From an uncultured Commensalibacter sp. (GTDB lineage: Bacteria > Pseudomonadota > Alphaproteobacteria > Acetobacterales > Acetobacteraceae), in assembly GCA_946699565.1 (NCBI GenBank), contig CAMPDW010000012.1, forward strand, positions 1 to 64,000: DNA of 64,000 nt. Direction: 5' to 3'. Each line of letters begins with the position of its first letter. Position 1 is the first letter of the stretch. Under the pieces are notes generated by a model. It searched no databases. It was not told the origin of the DNA and saw nothing but the letters and a program-made list of their open reading frames with translations. Shown piece after piece: positions 1 through 8,346 of this stretch. The position numbers and the translations under genes are program-made.

Positions 1-1690
1 ACCTCCAGAAGGATTATGGGAGGAATTTTGTGCTCGTTTTCCTTTTATTGAAACGGATGATCAGGCTCGAGCAGTTTCAGATATTATTCAAGACCTTGCT
101 TCAGGACGTCCAATGGATCGTCTTATTTGTGGAGATGTTGGTTTTGGTAAGACAGAAGTAGCATTACGAGCTGCCTTTATAATGGCGATGAATGGAAGTC
201 AAGTGGCAGTCGTCGTGCCTACAACCTTGCTAGCCCGTCAGCATTATCAGACTTTTATAAAACGATTTGAAGGATTTCCAGTTAAAATTGCACAACTTTC
301 CAGAATGATCACTTCTAGAAATGCTACTCAAGTCAAAAAAGATTTGTCAGATGGAACGGTTAATATTGTGATCGGGACACATGCTTTATTAGCAAAAAAT
401 ATAGAATTTGCAAATTTAGGCATGCTAATCATTGATGAAGAGCAGCATTTTGGGGTTGCACATAAAGAAAAATTAAAAGCATTACGTGAAGATATTCATG
501 TATTAACGTTGTCAGCAACACCTTTGCCAAGAACATTACAATTATCTTTAACAGGAATACGCGATATTAGTTTAATCGCGACACCTCCCATTGATCGATT
601 AGCAGTACGAACTTTTATTATGCCTTTTGACCGCGTAATAATTCGTGAGGCCATTCAAAGAGAACGATTTAGAGGTGGGCAATTATTTTGTGTAGCTCCA
701 CGTGTTCAGGATTTACAAAATTTGCAGGATCAACTTTTAGAAATTGTTCCTGATTTACGTTTGGTCCAGGCGCATGGAAGATTATCACCAACAGAGTTAG
801 AACGTGTTATGACGGAATTTAGTGAAGGTAAATATGATGTATTGCTTTCTACAAATATTGTTGAAAGTGGGTTGGATATGCCCTTTGTAAATACGTTGAT
901 TATTTATAAAGCCGATCATTTTGGATTGGGACAATTATATCAGTTAAGAGGGCGTGTAGGGCGAGGAAAACAACGTGGTTACGCGTATTTAACATGGCCA
1001 CAGCATCATTTTCTTTCTAGAAATTCAGAAAAACGTTTGGAAATTATGCAATCTTTGGATAATTTAGGGGCTGGTTTTACACTTGCATCTCATGATTTGG
1101 ATCTTCGTGGTGCTGGAAATTTACTTGGTGAAGAGCAATCAGGTCATATAAGAGAAGTGGGTGTTGAATTATACCAAAAAATGCTGGAAGAAACAGTTGC
1201 GAGTTTTAGAGCGGAAAAAAATAATAAAATTTCGGATAATCAGGATTGGTCACCTAATATCACTTTAGGTTTACCTGTATTGATTCCAGAAAATTATGTT
1301 ACAGATCTTTCTGTAAGACTAGGATTATATAGACGTATTGGTAATTTAGATAATGATGATATCGAGACAATGAAAGTTGAATTGATTGATCGTTTTGGCC
1401 CTTTACCGAATGAGGTAAACAATTTATTAGAGGTTATGAAGCTAAAAAAATTATGTAAGAAAATTGGAGTTAACCGTATTGAAGTAGGACCAAAAGGAGT
1501 AGTTGTTCAATTTCATAATAATGAATTTAAAAATCTAGCTGGTTTAGTTCAGTGGATTGCAGGTATTAAAGATCAATCTATTAAATTACGTCCTGATGGA
1601 AAATTAATTTATTTACGTGAAACGCCTTTTGTTAAACGTATTCAACGTTGTCAATTTATATTAAATAAATTAAATGATGTTGGTTGCTGA
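1..1690 (+). CDS. mfd: Transcription-repair coupling factor Mfd, C-terminal part (5' end outside window)
   Basis: The reading frame is open from the first bases of the window, so this is the 3' half of a longer gene. About 560 residues are visible; the family usually has about 1150. Mfd is the DNA translocase that removes RNA polymerase stalled at lesions and recruits UvrA. The visible part holds the helicase core: Walker A GDVGFGKTE (bases 131-157), the DEEQ box (434-445), LSATPLPRT, then the GRVGRGKQRG arginine-finger motif VI. The C-terminal TRCF regulatory domain follows. The stop at 1688-1690 is followed by 237 bp without a gene. Identification is firm; only the N-terminal UvrB-like and RNA-polymerase-binding parts are missing because of the window edge. 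Confidence 0.96.
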   Translation, partial: PPEGLWEEFCARFPFIETDDQARAVSDIIQDLASGRPMDRLICGDVGFGKTEVALRAAFIMAMNGSQVAVVVPTTLLARQHYQTFIKRFEGFPVKIAQLSRMITSRNATQVKKDLSDGTVNIVIGTHALLAKNIEFANLGMLIIDEEQHFGVAHKEKLKALREDIHVLTLSATPLPRTLQLSLTGIRDISLIATPPIDRLAVRTFIMPFDRVIIREAIQRERFRGGQLFCVAPRVQDLQNLQDQLLEIVPDLRLVQAHGRLSPTELERVMTEFSEGKYDVLLSTNIVESGLDMPFVNTLIIYKADHFGLGQLYQLRGRVGRGKQRGYAYLTWPQHHFLSRNSEKRLEIMQSLDNLGAGFTLASHDLDLRGAGNLLGEEQSGHIREVGVELYQKMLEETVASFRAEKNNKISDNQDWSPNITLGLPVLIPENYVTDLSVRLGLYRRIGNLDNDDIETMKVELIDRFGPLPNEVNNLLEVMKLKKLCKKIGVNRIEVGPKGVVVQFHNNEFKNLAGLVQWIAGIKDQSIKLRPDGKLIYLRETPFVKRIQRCQFILNKLNDVGC

Positions 1691-1862
1691 ATTAAGAACA
1701 AGGGTGTGTCTATAATTGATGGTTTTCGATCAATATATTAAGAATATTGCGTAAAATAATAGATTATAATTTATTTTAAAAAAATATAATTTATTATTTG
1801 AATAATAATATTACGCTGCTAGGATAAATACGATAAATAATAGTATTATAGGATGAAACAAG

Positions 1863-1920
1863 TTTCTCAAAATAGTTGATAACTTATTTCAAAAAATTAA
1901 AAAAAAATTCAATTGAGAAA
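1863..1920. promoter_or_regulatory. Inverted repeat directly upstream of the LysR gene
   Basis: The 8-mer TTTCTCAA at 1863-1870 is matched by its exact reverse complement at 1913-1920, seven bases before the LysR-family start codon. LysR regulators often bind dyads overlapping their own promoter. In such AT-rich DNA an 8-bp dyad can arise by chance, so this is only a candidate autoregulatory site. Confidence 0.2.
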
Positions 1921-1927
1921 ATAAATT

Positions 1928-2818
1928 ATGTTACAAAAAAATGTTAATGATCTTTTAGTCTTTTTAACAATTGCTAAAGAAAAGAGTTTTACAAAAGCAG
2001 CGTCGAAGTTAGGTGTGTCTCAATCAGCCCTAAGTCATACAATGCGAAATCTTGAGGCAAATCTTAAAGTAAAGTTGTTGTTACGTACCACACGTAGCGT
2101 TAAACCAACAAAATTAGGTGAAATATTACTTAAAAATATTGCGCCTCGTTTAGAAGAAATTGTTGAAGAATTAAATAAAGTTACTGATTTAAAACAAAGA
2201 CCTATGGGGCAAATCAATCTTATAACGGATGAACATGCTGCTAATTTTGTTATTTGGCCTCATATCAGAAAATTTTTAAAATTTTATCCAGATATCAAAT
2301 TTAATGTTGAAGTTTCTTCAGATTTACAAAAAGATATTCGTGGTCATTATGATGCTAAGATCGGTCTTGAAGAAGTTGTTGATAAAGATTATCTTTCCAG
2401 AAGAATAAGCCAACCAATTCAGGTTGCTGTTGTTGCATCACCTTTATATTTGCAAAATATTGAATTACCTAGAAAGCCAAAAGATTTAATACATCATCAA
2501 TCCGTGGGTTGTATGCTTTCATTCATGAAAAATGCATTTGATTGGGAGTTTATTATTAATGAAAAAAAACAGATTATTCGTATGGAAAGTCAATTTACAT
2601 GTAATACATTGACTCAAGCGTTACAGGCAACGTTAGAGGGATTTGGTTTCGCTTATGTACCTATTAAAGAAGTTTGTCACGCTATTCAGCAAAAACATTT
2701 AATTCATATTTTACCTGATTATACTCCTTCTTTTACTGGTTATCATTTACAATATCCTAATCGTCGAAGTTATACACAAGCATTTACATTGTTTCTTAAA
2801 AGTTTTGAAAATTTCTAA
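1928..2818 (+). CDS. LysR-family transcriptional regulator
   Basis: This 296-aa protein has the standard LysR length. A winged helix-turn-helix occupies residues 8-65, with the typical pattern FLTIAKEKSFTKAASKLGVS followed by QSALSHTMRNLE. An effector-binding domain of the periplasmic-binding-protein fold covers roughly residues 90-290. It is a DNA-binding regulator whose co-inducer cannot be read from the sequence. LysR proteins often regulate a divergent neighbour, but here mfd lies upstream on the same strand and the next gene is a membrane protein 130 bp downstream, so the target is unclear. The ATG at 1928 has only a weak purine-rich ribosome site. The C-terminal domain resembles the subgroup with a YHLQYPNRR segment common among regulators of unknown target. 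Confidence 0.9.
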   Translation: MLQKNVNDLLVFLTIAKEKSFTKAASKLGVSQSALSHTMRNLEANLKVKLLLRTTRSVKPTKLGEILLKNIAPRLEEIVEELNKVTDLKQRPMGQINLITDEHAANFVIWPHIRKFLKFYPDIKFNVEVSSDLQKDIRGHYDAKIGLEEVVDKDYLSRRISQPIQVAVVASPLYLQNIELPRKPKDLIHHQSVGCMLSFMKNAFDWEFIINEKKQIIRMESQFTCNTLTQALQATLEGFGFAYVPIKEVCHAIQQKHLIHILPDYTPSFTGYHLQYPNRRSYTQAFTLFLKSFENF

Positions 2819-2947
2819 GAATTAAATATTTATGAATTTAATTTACGACAAAATATAATTAATCGACAGTTTATCTTTTCACATTAATATTATTGTTATT
2901 ATAATTGATGTAAAAATTTTACATATATAAAATACGAGGGTTGTGAA

Positions 2948-3424
2948 ATGTTGGATTTAATTATTATGCGTAGTGTCCATGTATTAGCAATAGTCATATG
3001 GATAGGAGGGGTATGTATGGTAACAACGGTTTTGTTACCTACAGTCCGTCATCATTTTCCAGCTTGTGAACGTGTAAAAATTTTTCATAAAATAGAAAGT
3101 CGTTTTGCTACACAAGCCCGTTTCGTGACTTTATTAGCGGGTATTTCAGGATTTTATATGGTATGGAAAATGGATATTTGGAATCGTTTCCAGCATATAG
3201 AATTTTGGTGGATGCATGCCATGTTTTTTATTTGGCTTGTTTTCACAACGATGTTATTTATTCTTGAGCCTTTTGTTTTGGATAAAAAAATTGAAAATGA
3301 AAGTCAACAAAATCCTGATAAAGTTTATACACGACTTCAATGTTTACATTGGGTTTTACTCGTTATAAGTTTAATTACAATTATAGGTGCAGTAATGGGT
3401 AGTCATGGATATACACTTTTTTAA
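2948..3424 (+). CDS. Small four-helix membrane protein, CopD/HemJ-like
   Basis: This 158-aa integral membrane protein has four predicted helices: about residues 8-30, 55-75, 87-108 and 132-152. The N-terminal stretch RSVHVLAIVIWIGG resembles the first helix of the CopD/HemJ superfamily, where a histidine in helix 1 can bind haem. Further histidines occur in the second half (RFQHIEFWWMHAMF). A good ribosome site (GAGGG, 8 nt before the ATG) supports the start. It is followed 11 bp later by a DUF805 gene and the two probably share a transcript. It might act in copper or haem handling, but HemJ proper is somewhat different around the first helix, so no function is assigned. Confidence 0.7.
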   Translation: MLDLIIMRSVHVLAIVIWIGGVCMVTTVLLPTVRHHFPACERVKIFHKIESRFATQARFVTLLAGISGFYMVWKMDIWNRFQHIEFWWMHAMFFIWLVFTTMLFILEPFVLDKKIENESQQNPDKVYTRLQCLHWVLLVISLITIIGAVMGSHGYTLF

Positions 3425-3435
3425 AAAAGATAAAA

Positions 3436-3894
3436 ATGACAATAATTGAAAAATTCCGATTAAATCAAATTTTTAAAATTTTGTTTTATGGTTGGTGGGA
3501 TGCCTTTAAACATTTTTTTTATTTTAAAGGAAGAACAAATAGAGTTGGGTTCTGGGGTTTCACTTTTTTAAACAGTTTCATTCTGTTTTTTTTATTTTGT
3601 CTGGATGAATATTTCCATCTTATTTATCGTTTTTCAATTGGTTATTATTATTTAGATTTTCGTCTGTTTTTTACGCTCTATTTTTTTTTAACCTTTGCAC
3701 CTGCGTGTTCTGTATCAATTCGTCGCTTACATGCTATTAATTTTTCTGGTTTGTTGGGCTTCCTTATTTTATTTTCATTACCTTTTTGGGGAATTAAATT
3801 TTTGTTTCAACTCTCTTTTTTAATTGTAACGTCCATGCCCAGTGCAGATAAAAATAAATATGGAATAAAACCCACCGATCAAATGACGGTATAA
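3436..3894 (+). CDS. DUF805 family membrane protein
   Basis: This 152-aa membrane protein shows the DUF805 (YhaH/YhaI-type) pattern. It has an amphipathic N-terminus ending in FKGRTNRVGFWGF (about residues 30-44), hydrophobic helices, the RRLHAIN motif after helix 3 (about residues 95-101), and a C-terminal PSADKNKYG segment. The family normally has RRLHD; here the aspartate is replaced by alanine. The function of the family is unknown. It starts 11 bp after the CopD/HemJ-like gene and probably belongs to the same operon. It converges with the next gene, whose stop lies 14 bp away on the other strand. Confidence 0.8.
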   Translation: MTIIEKFRLNQIFKILFYGWWDAFKHFFYFKGRTNRVGFWGFTFLNSFILFFLFCLDEYFHLIYRFSIGYYYLDFRLFFTLYFFLTFAPACSVSIRRLHAINFSGLLGFLILFSLPFWGIKFLFQLSFLIVTSMPSADKNKYGIKPTDQMTV

Positions 3895-3907
3895 TTTTTT
3901 GTTAAGA

Positions 3908-4861
3908 TTACCAAATAGGAATTGGAATATTGTTAACTTTAAAAAGATTTCCTTGCCAGTTAATATCCCATTCCATAGTATTATTTCCAACGGATCTTCC
4001 AGCAAATTTTGCTAAAATCAAAGCTGTTTTTATTTTATTAATATAGGCACTATTACTTTTTGATATAAGTTTTTCCATATTACTGACTGTTACTTTACCT
4101 TTTGCTGCTTTGGGGTTGAGTTTTTTGTCAAGTATAGTGTTACCTGATGCTGTAATATAGGTTAAATTATTATTGATCATTAAATGATTAATGGTTAGGG
4201 GTAATGTTAAATTATAGTAACTATTTTCATTATTCCCACTTGCAGCTGCAAGAATAAAAGGGAAATTTTCTGTGGAAGTTGTAAGGTTTGCATCTCCATT
4301 TTTAGGTAAGAAAATATTATTTTGAGATACATTATATATTTCCGTTAATCCTGAAAAATGCAGCTTAATATTGACGTTATTTGAAATATTCAGAAATTGT
4401 AATTGGAGCTCATCTGCTTTATAGGCTACTTTTGCGTTTTTGAGTGTAATATTTTTCCATATAAAGGTAAGCTGCCCATTTTGGCGAAGTTGTTTCAAAA
4501 TAGGTTTAACAGTATCTACGTAATAACGTTTATTACATTCATTAATTTGATAATTAAGAAAAAGCGTTAAAAGGCTGGTTGAAGTTATATTGGTTATTCT
4601 TTGTAACTGATCTTGTGATAAATTTTTATTGTTTTGGCTTACATGTAATTGTTGACTTTTTAAATATACATTTGGATTACTTGGAATTGTGATGGTGTAA
4701 TTCGTCGCTTGTAATTCCGAAGTATTATGTTCAAAAGAATCTGTGGTAATATTCGAACAAAAGGCGTGCCATGTTACTGAAGCGAATGATGAAGTGATAT
4801 TAATCCAGCAAGAAGCAAAAATTAATAATGTATAAAAAAAAGGTGCAAGATATTTGTTCAT
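3908..4861 (-). CDS. Secreted hypothetical protein, DUF2125-like
   Basis: This 317-aa protein begins with a signal peptide-like segment (hydrophobic residues 8-27, ending near SFAS). The remainder is rich in Asn, Thr and alternating beta-strand patterns, with no membrane segment, so it is probably periplasmic or attached to the outer membrane. The C-terminal pattern, a W-D-I-x-W strand followed by VNNIPIP, resembles the alphaproteobacterial DUF2125 family, which ends in a similar VNG.PLP motif. The repeated strand layout also resembles AsmA-like or lipid-transfer proteins. No function can be assigned. It is transcribed away from the SBF transporter gene. Confidence 0.6.
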   Translation of the reverse strand: MNKYLAPFFYTLLIFASCWINITSSFASVTWHAFCSNITTDSFEHNTSELQATNYTITIPSNPNVYLKSQQLHVSQNNKNLSQDQLQRITNITSTSLLTLFLNYQINECNKRYYVDTVKPILKQLRQNGQLTFIWKNITLKNAKVAYKADELQLQFLNISNNVNIKLHFSGLTEIYNVSQNNIFLPKNGDANLTTSTENFPFILAAASGNNENSYYNLTLPLTINHLMINNNLTYITASGNTILDKKLNPKAAKGKVTVSNMEKLISKSNSAYINKIKTALILAKFAGRSVGNNTMEWDINWQGNLFKVNNIPIPIW

Positions 4862-5000
4862 AGTTTAAATGTAAAAAAGGTTAAAAGATATTTAAACTAT
4901 ATCGATATTATTATAGAGATCAAAGTATTAATTATAAAAGATTTTACATTATAGTATTTTGTGCTGAAATGATTTCTGATTAAACTTGTAGGTTATTACA

Positions 5001-5954
5001 ATGTTGAAATATTTTGATCCTTTTTTAATTTCGTTGTTATTAATTATAACAATAGCAAGTTTTTTTCCGTGTTATGGTTTTGGGGTAATTTTTTTTAATT
5101 ATCTTGCAATTATTGCTATTTCTATTATGTTTTTCTTGCAAGGAGCAAGATTATCACGCCAGGCAATGATAGAAGGATTGTTGCATTGGCGTTTACATTT
5201 ATTAATCTTTACATGTACATTTATAATTTTTCCTTTTCTTGGCTTAGGATTGCATTATTTATTTCCAGCTATGGTTTTACCTGATTTATGGACAGGAATT
5301 ATTTTTCTGTGTTGTTTACCTTCTACGGTTCAATCTTCTATTGCTTTTACTTCCATTGCGAAAGGGAATGTTCCAGCTGCTATTTGTTCAGCAACAGCTT
5401 CAAATATATTAGGAATTTTTATAACTCCTTTTATTGTTGGATTTATTTTTTTTCATTATCATCAATCAACTTTTTCAAAAGGTAATCTAAATATAATCTA
5501 TCAATTGCTTTTTCCATTTATTTTGGGACAATTGTTACAACCATGGTTTAGAGAGTGTGTTTTATGTAATTCACGTTTATTATCTTTTTCTGATCGTGGA
5601 TCTATATTAATCGTTGTATATACTGCTTTTAGTCAAGCGGTAAATATGGGCTTATGGCATCAACTTGATTTTAAACAATTTATTAATTTAATAACCATTG
5701 ATATTGTTTTATTATTTATGATTTTAGTTATTTCTTTTACATTATCAAAGCTGTTTGGATTTTGTTTGGAAGATCGTATTAGCATTATTTTTTGTGGATC
5801 AAAAAAGTCTTTAGCTTCAGGTGTGCCGATTGCAAATGTATTGTTACCTCATTCTATGGTAGGTATGATTATGTTACCTTTAATGATCTTCCACCAAATT
5901 CAGTTATTTGTTATTGCACTTTTAGCTCAATATTTTAATAAAAGAACTAATTAG
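5001..5954 (+). CDS. Bile acid:sodium symporter-like transporter (SBF-like family)
   Basis: This 317-aa protein consists almost entirely of hydrophobic helices (about ten), consistent with the inner membrane. Signature stretches of the SBF-like (bacterial SLC10/P7-type) family are present: FLQGARLS near residue 49, LPSTVQSSIAFTSIAKGN near 106-123 followed by ICSATASNILG, and CGSKKSLASGVPIA near 270. The family contains sodium-coupled organic anion carriers; most bacterial members lack a known substrate. The gene stands alone, divergent from the DUF2125-like gene, and is followed by a 196-bp gap before tRNA-Ser. Confidence 0.85.
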   Translation: MLKYFDPFLISLLLIITIASFFPCYGFGVIFFNYLAIIAISIMFFLQGARLSRQAMIEGLLHWRLHLLIFTCTFIIFPFLGLGLHYLFPAMVLPDLWTGIIFLCCLPSTVQSSIAFTSIAKGNVPAAICSATASNILGIFITPFIVGFIFFHYHQSTFSKGNLNIIYQLLFPFILGQLLQPWFRECVLCNSRLLSFSDRGSILIVVYTAFSQAVNMGLWHQLDFKQFINLITIDIVLLFMILVISFTLSKLFGFCLEDRISIIFCGSKKSLASGVPIANVLLPHSMVGMIMLPLMIFHQIQLFVIALLAQYFNKRTN

Positions 5955-6150
5955 CCTATTAAACCTTAATACTTAGATAAAATGATTTTTTAAATTTTGA
6001 GGTAAATTTTAAAAGTTTATTTAATAATTTCATTTTTAAATAGCAGAAATATGGATAAAAAGTTATAATTTAGTAAATAAATTTTTTTAATTAGTACTAA
6101 AAAACACTTGCCAACACTTAGTTAAATCGTATATGAAGTTTCTATAAGTT

Positions 6151-6241
6151 GGAGAGGTGGCCGAGTGGTTTAAGGCAGCGGTCTTGAAAACCGCCGTGCG
6201 TGAATAGCGTACCGTGGGTTCGAATCCCACCTTCTCCGCCA
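6151..6241 (+). tRNA. tRNA-Ser (anticodon UGA)
   Basis: The sequence folds as a class II tRNA. The acceptor arm is GGAGAGG (6151-6157) paired with CTTCTCC (6231-6237), the discriminator is G and CCA is encoded. The anticodon stem gcggt/accgc encloses loop CTTGAAA, giving anticodon TGA. There is a long variable arm (cgtgcgtgaatagcgtacc), and the T arm contains GGTTCGAATCC. It reads UCA and related Ser codons. The gene lies immediately before the accessory block starting with umuC. Serine tRNA genes are frequent integration targets, but I found no duplicated 3' end elsewhere in the window. Confidence 0.97.
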
Positions 6242-6316
6242 TTGAGTAAATTGTTGTTAAGATAGAATTATAAATTTAATTATTAAGTTTATAATTAATT
6301 TACTTAGTAAAAATAT

Positions 6317-7585
6317 CTAAATTCGTAATTTCAATATTTCCTCCCATCGTGTTGTATAGCGTTGGCTTAACTGTTCCCGTCTAAGGTGCCATTTTGCCTT
6401 TTTTGTTTGTCCACCGATGAAAATAGTATAGGAACCCATTTTTTGATTAATCCTGTCGATTACCTGCATAAGATTATCATTGCGCTTAATTAATTGATTA
6501 TTTTGAGTATAGGTAAAAAAATCAAGCTGCCTTTGATTTTTATGAATGATATCTAAAAGCATTATGCCCGCTTTATGATAATGGTATTCAGCTCTGAAAA
6601 TGTTATGAAGACCTTTTTGAGCCGTCTTTATGATTTCCCGGCTATCATCTGTAGGGTAGGACATGGATATGGCAAGGGAAGGGTTATGCTGTAAGGCTCG
6701 ATCGTGAAAACGATTGGTTCTTAAAAAAACTAGAATAGCATGGGCTATGGATTGCTGTTTTCTTAATTTTTCTGTAGCTCGGAAAGTATGAAAACGAATG
6801 GCTTCCTCTATATTAAACAGGTTATTGGTACTTTGACCAAAGCTGCGAGAAGCGACTATATTTTTCTTGGACGTATAGAAATCTGTTAGCTTAATACAGG
6901 AAATGCCTCTTAATTCCAAAATAGTACGTTCTAAAACAATTGAAAAATGCTGTTCTATAAATTTTGGGTTGCAGTTTTTCAATTGCCAAGCATTTTCAAT
7001 ACCCATTGTGATCAGTTTGGCATTTAAGCGACGACCAATTCCCCATATTTCAGAAATTGGTAAGTTTTCAAGAATATGTTGAAAGTCAGGACCATGAATA
7101 TCTAGGCAAAAAGTATTTTCATGTTTTTTATTTTTTTTAGCGATGTGGTTGGCTATTTTTGCAAGGGTTCTGGTGGATGACAGACCAATGGAAACAGGAA
7201 TTCCAGTGTTTCTCTTAATGATTTTTTGGACATTGCGACAATAGCCAACAGTTTTTTGATCTTCATTCAAATGAATGAATGCTTCATCAATAGAATAGGG
7301 TTCAACATGATGAAAATAATTTTGAATGGTCTTGAAAACACGTTGGCTCATATCACCATAAAGCTCGTAATTGGAACTTAACAGGGTGATTTTCTTTTGT
7401 AAGTCTGGGGAGATTTTAAAGGCTGGCATCCCCATAGGAACGAAGGGTTTAAGTTCGTTGGAACGGGCAATGATACATCCATCATTATTCGAAAGAATGC
7501 CAACGGGACGATTTTCTAATTTTGGATTAAAAACGCGTTCGCAGGAAACGTAAAAATTATTACAGTCAATCAACCCAATCATCAT
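6317..7585 (-). CDS. umuC: Y-family DNA polymerase V catalytic subunit UmuC
   Basis: At 422 aa it has the usual UmuC length. UmuC is the translesion polymerase that works with processed UmuD. The palm motifs are intact: the first metal-binding Asp in GLIDCNNFYVSCERVF (residues 4-19), then SNNDGCIIARSNE, and the catalytic YSIDEAF motif (Asp100, Glu101). The helix-hairpin-helix region (ISEIWGIGRRL), the little finger, and a C-terminal DUF4113-type segment (IFIGGQTKKAKWHLRRE) follow. Two ATGs (7585 and 7582) are possible starts. It lies 26 bp downstream of umuD in the same operon. Base composition is a little less AT-rich than the core genes. Such umuDC pairs are often carried by plasmids and prophages, which fits the neighbouring phage-like genes. 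Confidence 0.95.
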   Translation of the reverse strand: MMIGLIDCNNFYVSCERVFNPKLENRPVGILSNNDGCIIARSNELKPFVPMGMPAFKISPDLQKKITLLSSNYELYGDMSQRVFKTIQNYFHHVEPYSIDEAFIHLNEDQKTVGYCRNVQKIIKRNTGIPVSIGLSSTRTLAKIANHIAKKNKKHENTFCLDIHGPDFQHILENLPISEIWGIGRRLNAKLITMGIENAWQLKNCNPKFIEQHFSIVLERTILELRGISCIKLTDFYTSKKNIVASRSFGQSTNNLFNIEEAIRFHTFRATEKLRKQQSIAHAILVFLRTNRFHDRALQHNPSLAISMSYPTDDSREIIKTAQKGLHNIFRAEYHYHKAGIMLLDIIHKNQRQLDFFTYTQNNQLIKRNDNLMQVIDRINQKMGSYTIFIGGQTKKAKWHLRREQLSQRYTTRWEEILKLRI

Positions 7586-7611
7586 ATTATTTTTTTATGG
7601 TTGGGATTCTT

Positions 7612-8061
7612 TTAGCGATTACGATTTCTAAAGGAATGGATTGCATGAATGACCACCCCCCAGATCATGGTCTCCTTGTTCTTAATTTCTATGGGAGGAT
7701 AACTGGGATTGCCAGATTTCAGATAAGGAACATTATTTTTAATTGCCAAAGCCTTGCAGGTTAATTCCCCGTCAACAGAAGCAATAACGATATCGCCTTG
7801 ACGAGGTTCCAGAGAACGGTCAACGACCAGGAGGTCATGATCGAAAATACCATAATCGATCATGGAATCTCCAGAAACACGTATATAATATGTTGCGGAG
7901 GGATGATCAACCAAATGTTTGGTGAGCTCTAGTTTCCCTTCAAGATAGTCATCAGCGGGAGATGGGAAGCCCGCCTTTACCAGCATTTCAATATGAGGTA
8001 AACAATATCCGTATGTATCAGGATGGACAAGGTGAATGGAAGCTGCTTCCGTTTCAACCAT
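7612..8061 (-). CDS. umuD: SOS mutagenesis protein UmuD (S24 self-cleaving)
   Basis: This 149-aa protein is the polymerase V accessory subunit, which is self-cleaved during the SOS response. The predicted cleavage bond is Ala30-Gly31 in VKAGFPSPADDY. The catalytic dyad is Ser66 in SGDSMID and Lys103 in ELTCKAL, both present, so autocleavage should be functional. The ATG is preceded by GGAGATCAC, a good ribosome site. It is the first gene of umuDC. A 6-bp dyad lies 25 bp upstream (see 8086-8106), where an SOS operator would be expected. The product lacks the N-terminal DNA-binding domain of LexA, which separates it from LexA and phage repressors. Confidence 0.94.
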   Translation of the reverse strand: MVETEAASIHLVHPDTYGYCLPHIEMLVKAGFPSPADDYLEGKLELTKHLVDHPSATYYIRVSGDSMIDYGIFDHDLLVVDRSLEPRQGDIVIASVDGELTCKALAIKNNVPYLKSGNPSYPPIEIKNKETMIWGVVIHAIHSFRNRNR

Positions 8062-8085
8062 GATGTGATCTCCATAAATAATTTT

Positions 8086-8106
8086 TTAACTGATTATAAA
8101 AGTTAA
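8086..8106. promoter_or_regulatory. Dyad in the umuD promoter region, candidate operator
   Basis: TTAACT (8086-8091) and AGTTAA (8101-8106) form a perfect 6-bp inverted repeat with a 9-bp spacer, 25 bp upstream of the umuD start. This is where a LexA-type operator would sit. It matches neither the alphaproteobacterial GTTC-N7-GTTC box nor the enterobacterial CTGT-N8-ACAG box, so the assignment is inference from position and symmetry only. Confidence 0.3.
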
Positions 8107-8180
8107 TTTTTTATTAATCAATTATTAAAATTCAATGTTTATAGAGTCTTATCATCATAGATGAGAAACTTGAATTATTT

Positions 8181-8208
8181 ACCCATTCCTTGCGGTGGGT
8201 TTTTTTTA
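8181..8208 (+). terminator. Rho-independent terminator (plus strand)
   Basis: ACCCA-tt-CC, loop TTGC, GGTGGGT forms a GC-rich stem with a two-base bulge, followed by eight T. It works only for plus-strand transcripts, yet no intact plus-strand gene lies upstream between tRNA-Ser and this site. It therefore looks like the end of a deleted gene, left in front of the truncated ORF at 8245. Confidence 0.75.
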
Positions 8209-8244
8209 TTGTCAGTTTCTCCACATGTAAAAGGAAAAATCAAC

Positions 8245-8346
8245 ATGGCCAAAACGACAGGTGGAATTTATCTTAATCAATTGAAACATGAGGTCATAAC
8301 GCCAGCCCTGAATTATATCAATCTGGTAGGAGTTAAAAACGATTAA
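8245..8346 (+). pseudogene. Truncated phage-type ORF, 33 codons
   Basis: An ATG at 8245 follows an excellent ribosome site (AAGGA, 9 nt upstream) but the frame ends after 33 codons. The segment QLKHEVITPALNYINL resembles, from memory, the N-terminus of a phage structural/lysozyme-like family that starts with LK..VI.PAL..L.LWS; the rest of such a protein is missing. The longer frame from 8161 runs through the terminator and is not likely to be the real start. Base composition is less AT-rich than the DNA that follows. I read it as the 5' remnant of a phage gene cut by deletion or rearrangement. The family assignment is tentative. Confidence 0.4.

Noticed and set aside
2035-2217. Antisense 60-codon frame within the LysR gene
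   Set aside because: Lies wholly inside a firmly identified gene and has no ribosome site or conserved feature.
8161-8244. Upstream extension of the truncated phage-type ORF
   Set aside because: It would be translated through the GC-rich stem and T-run of a terminator, and the good ribosome site lies at 8231-8235, just before the ATG at 8245.
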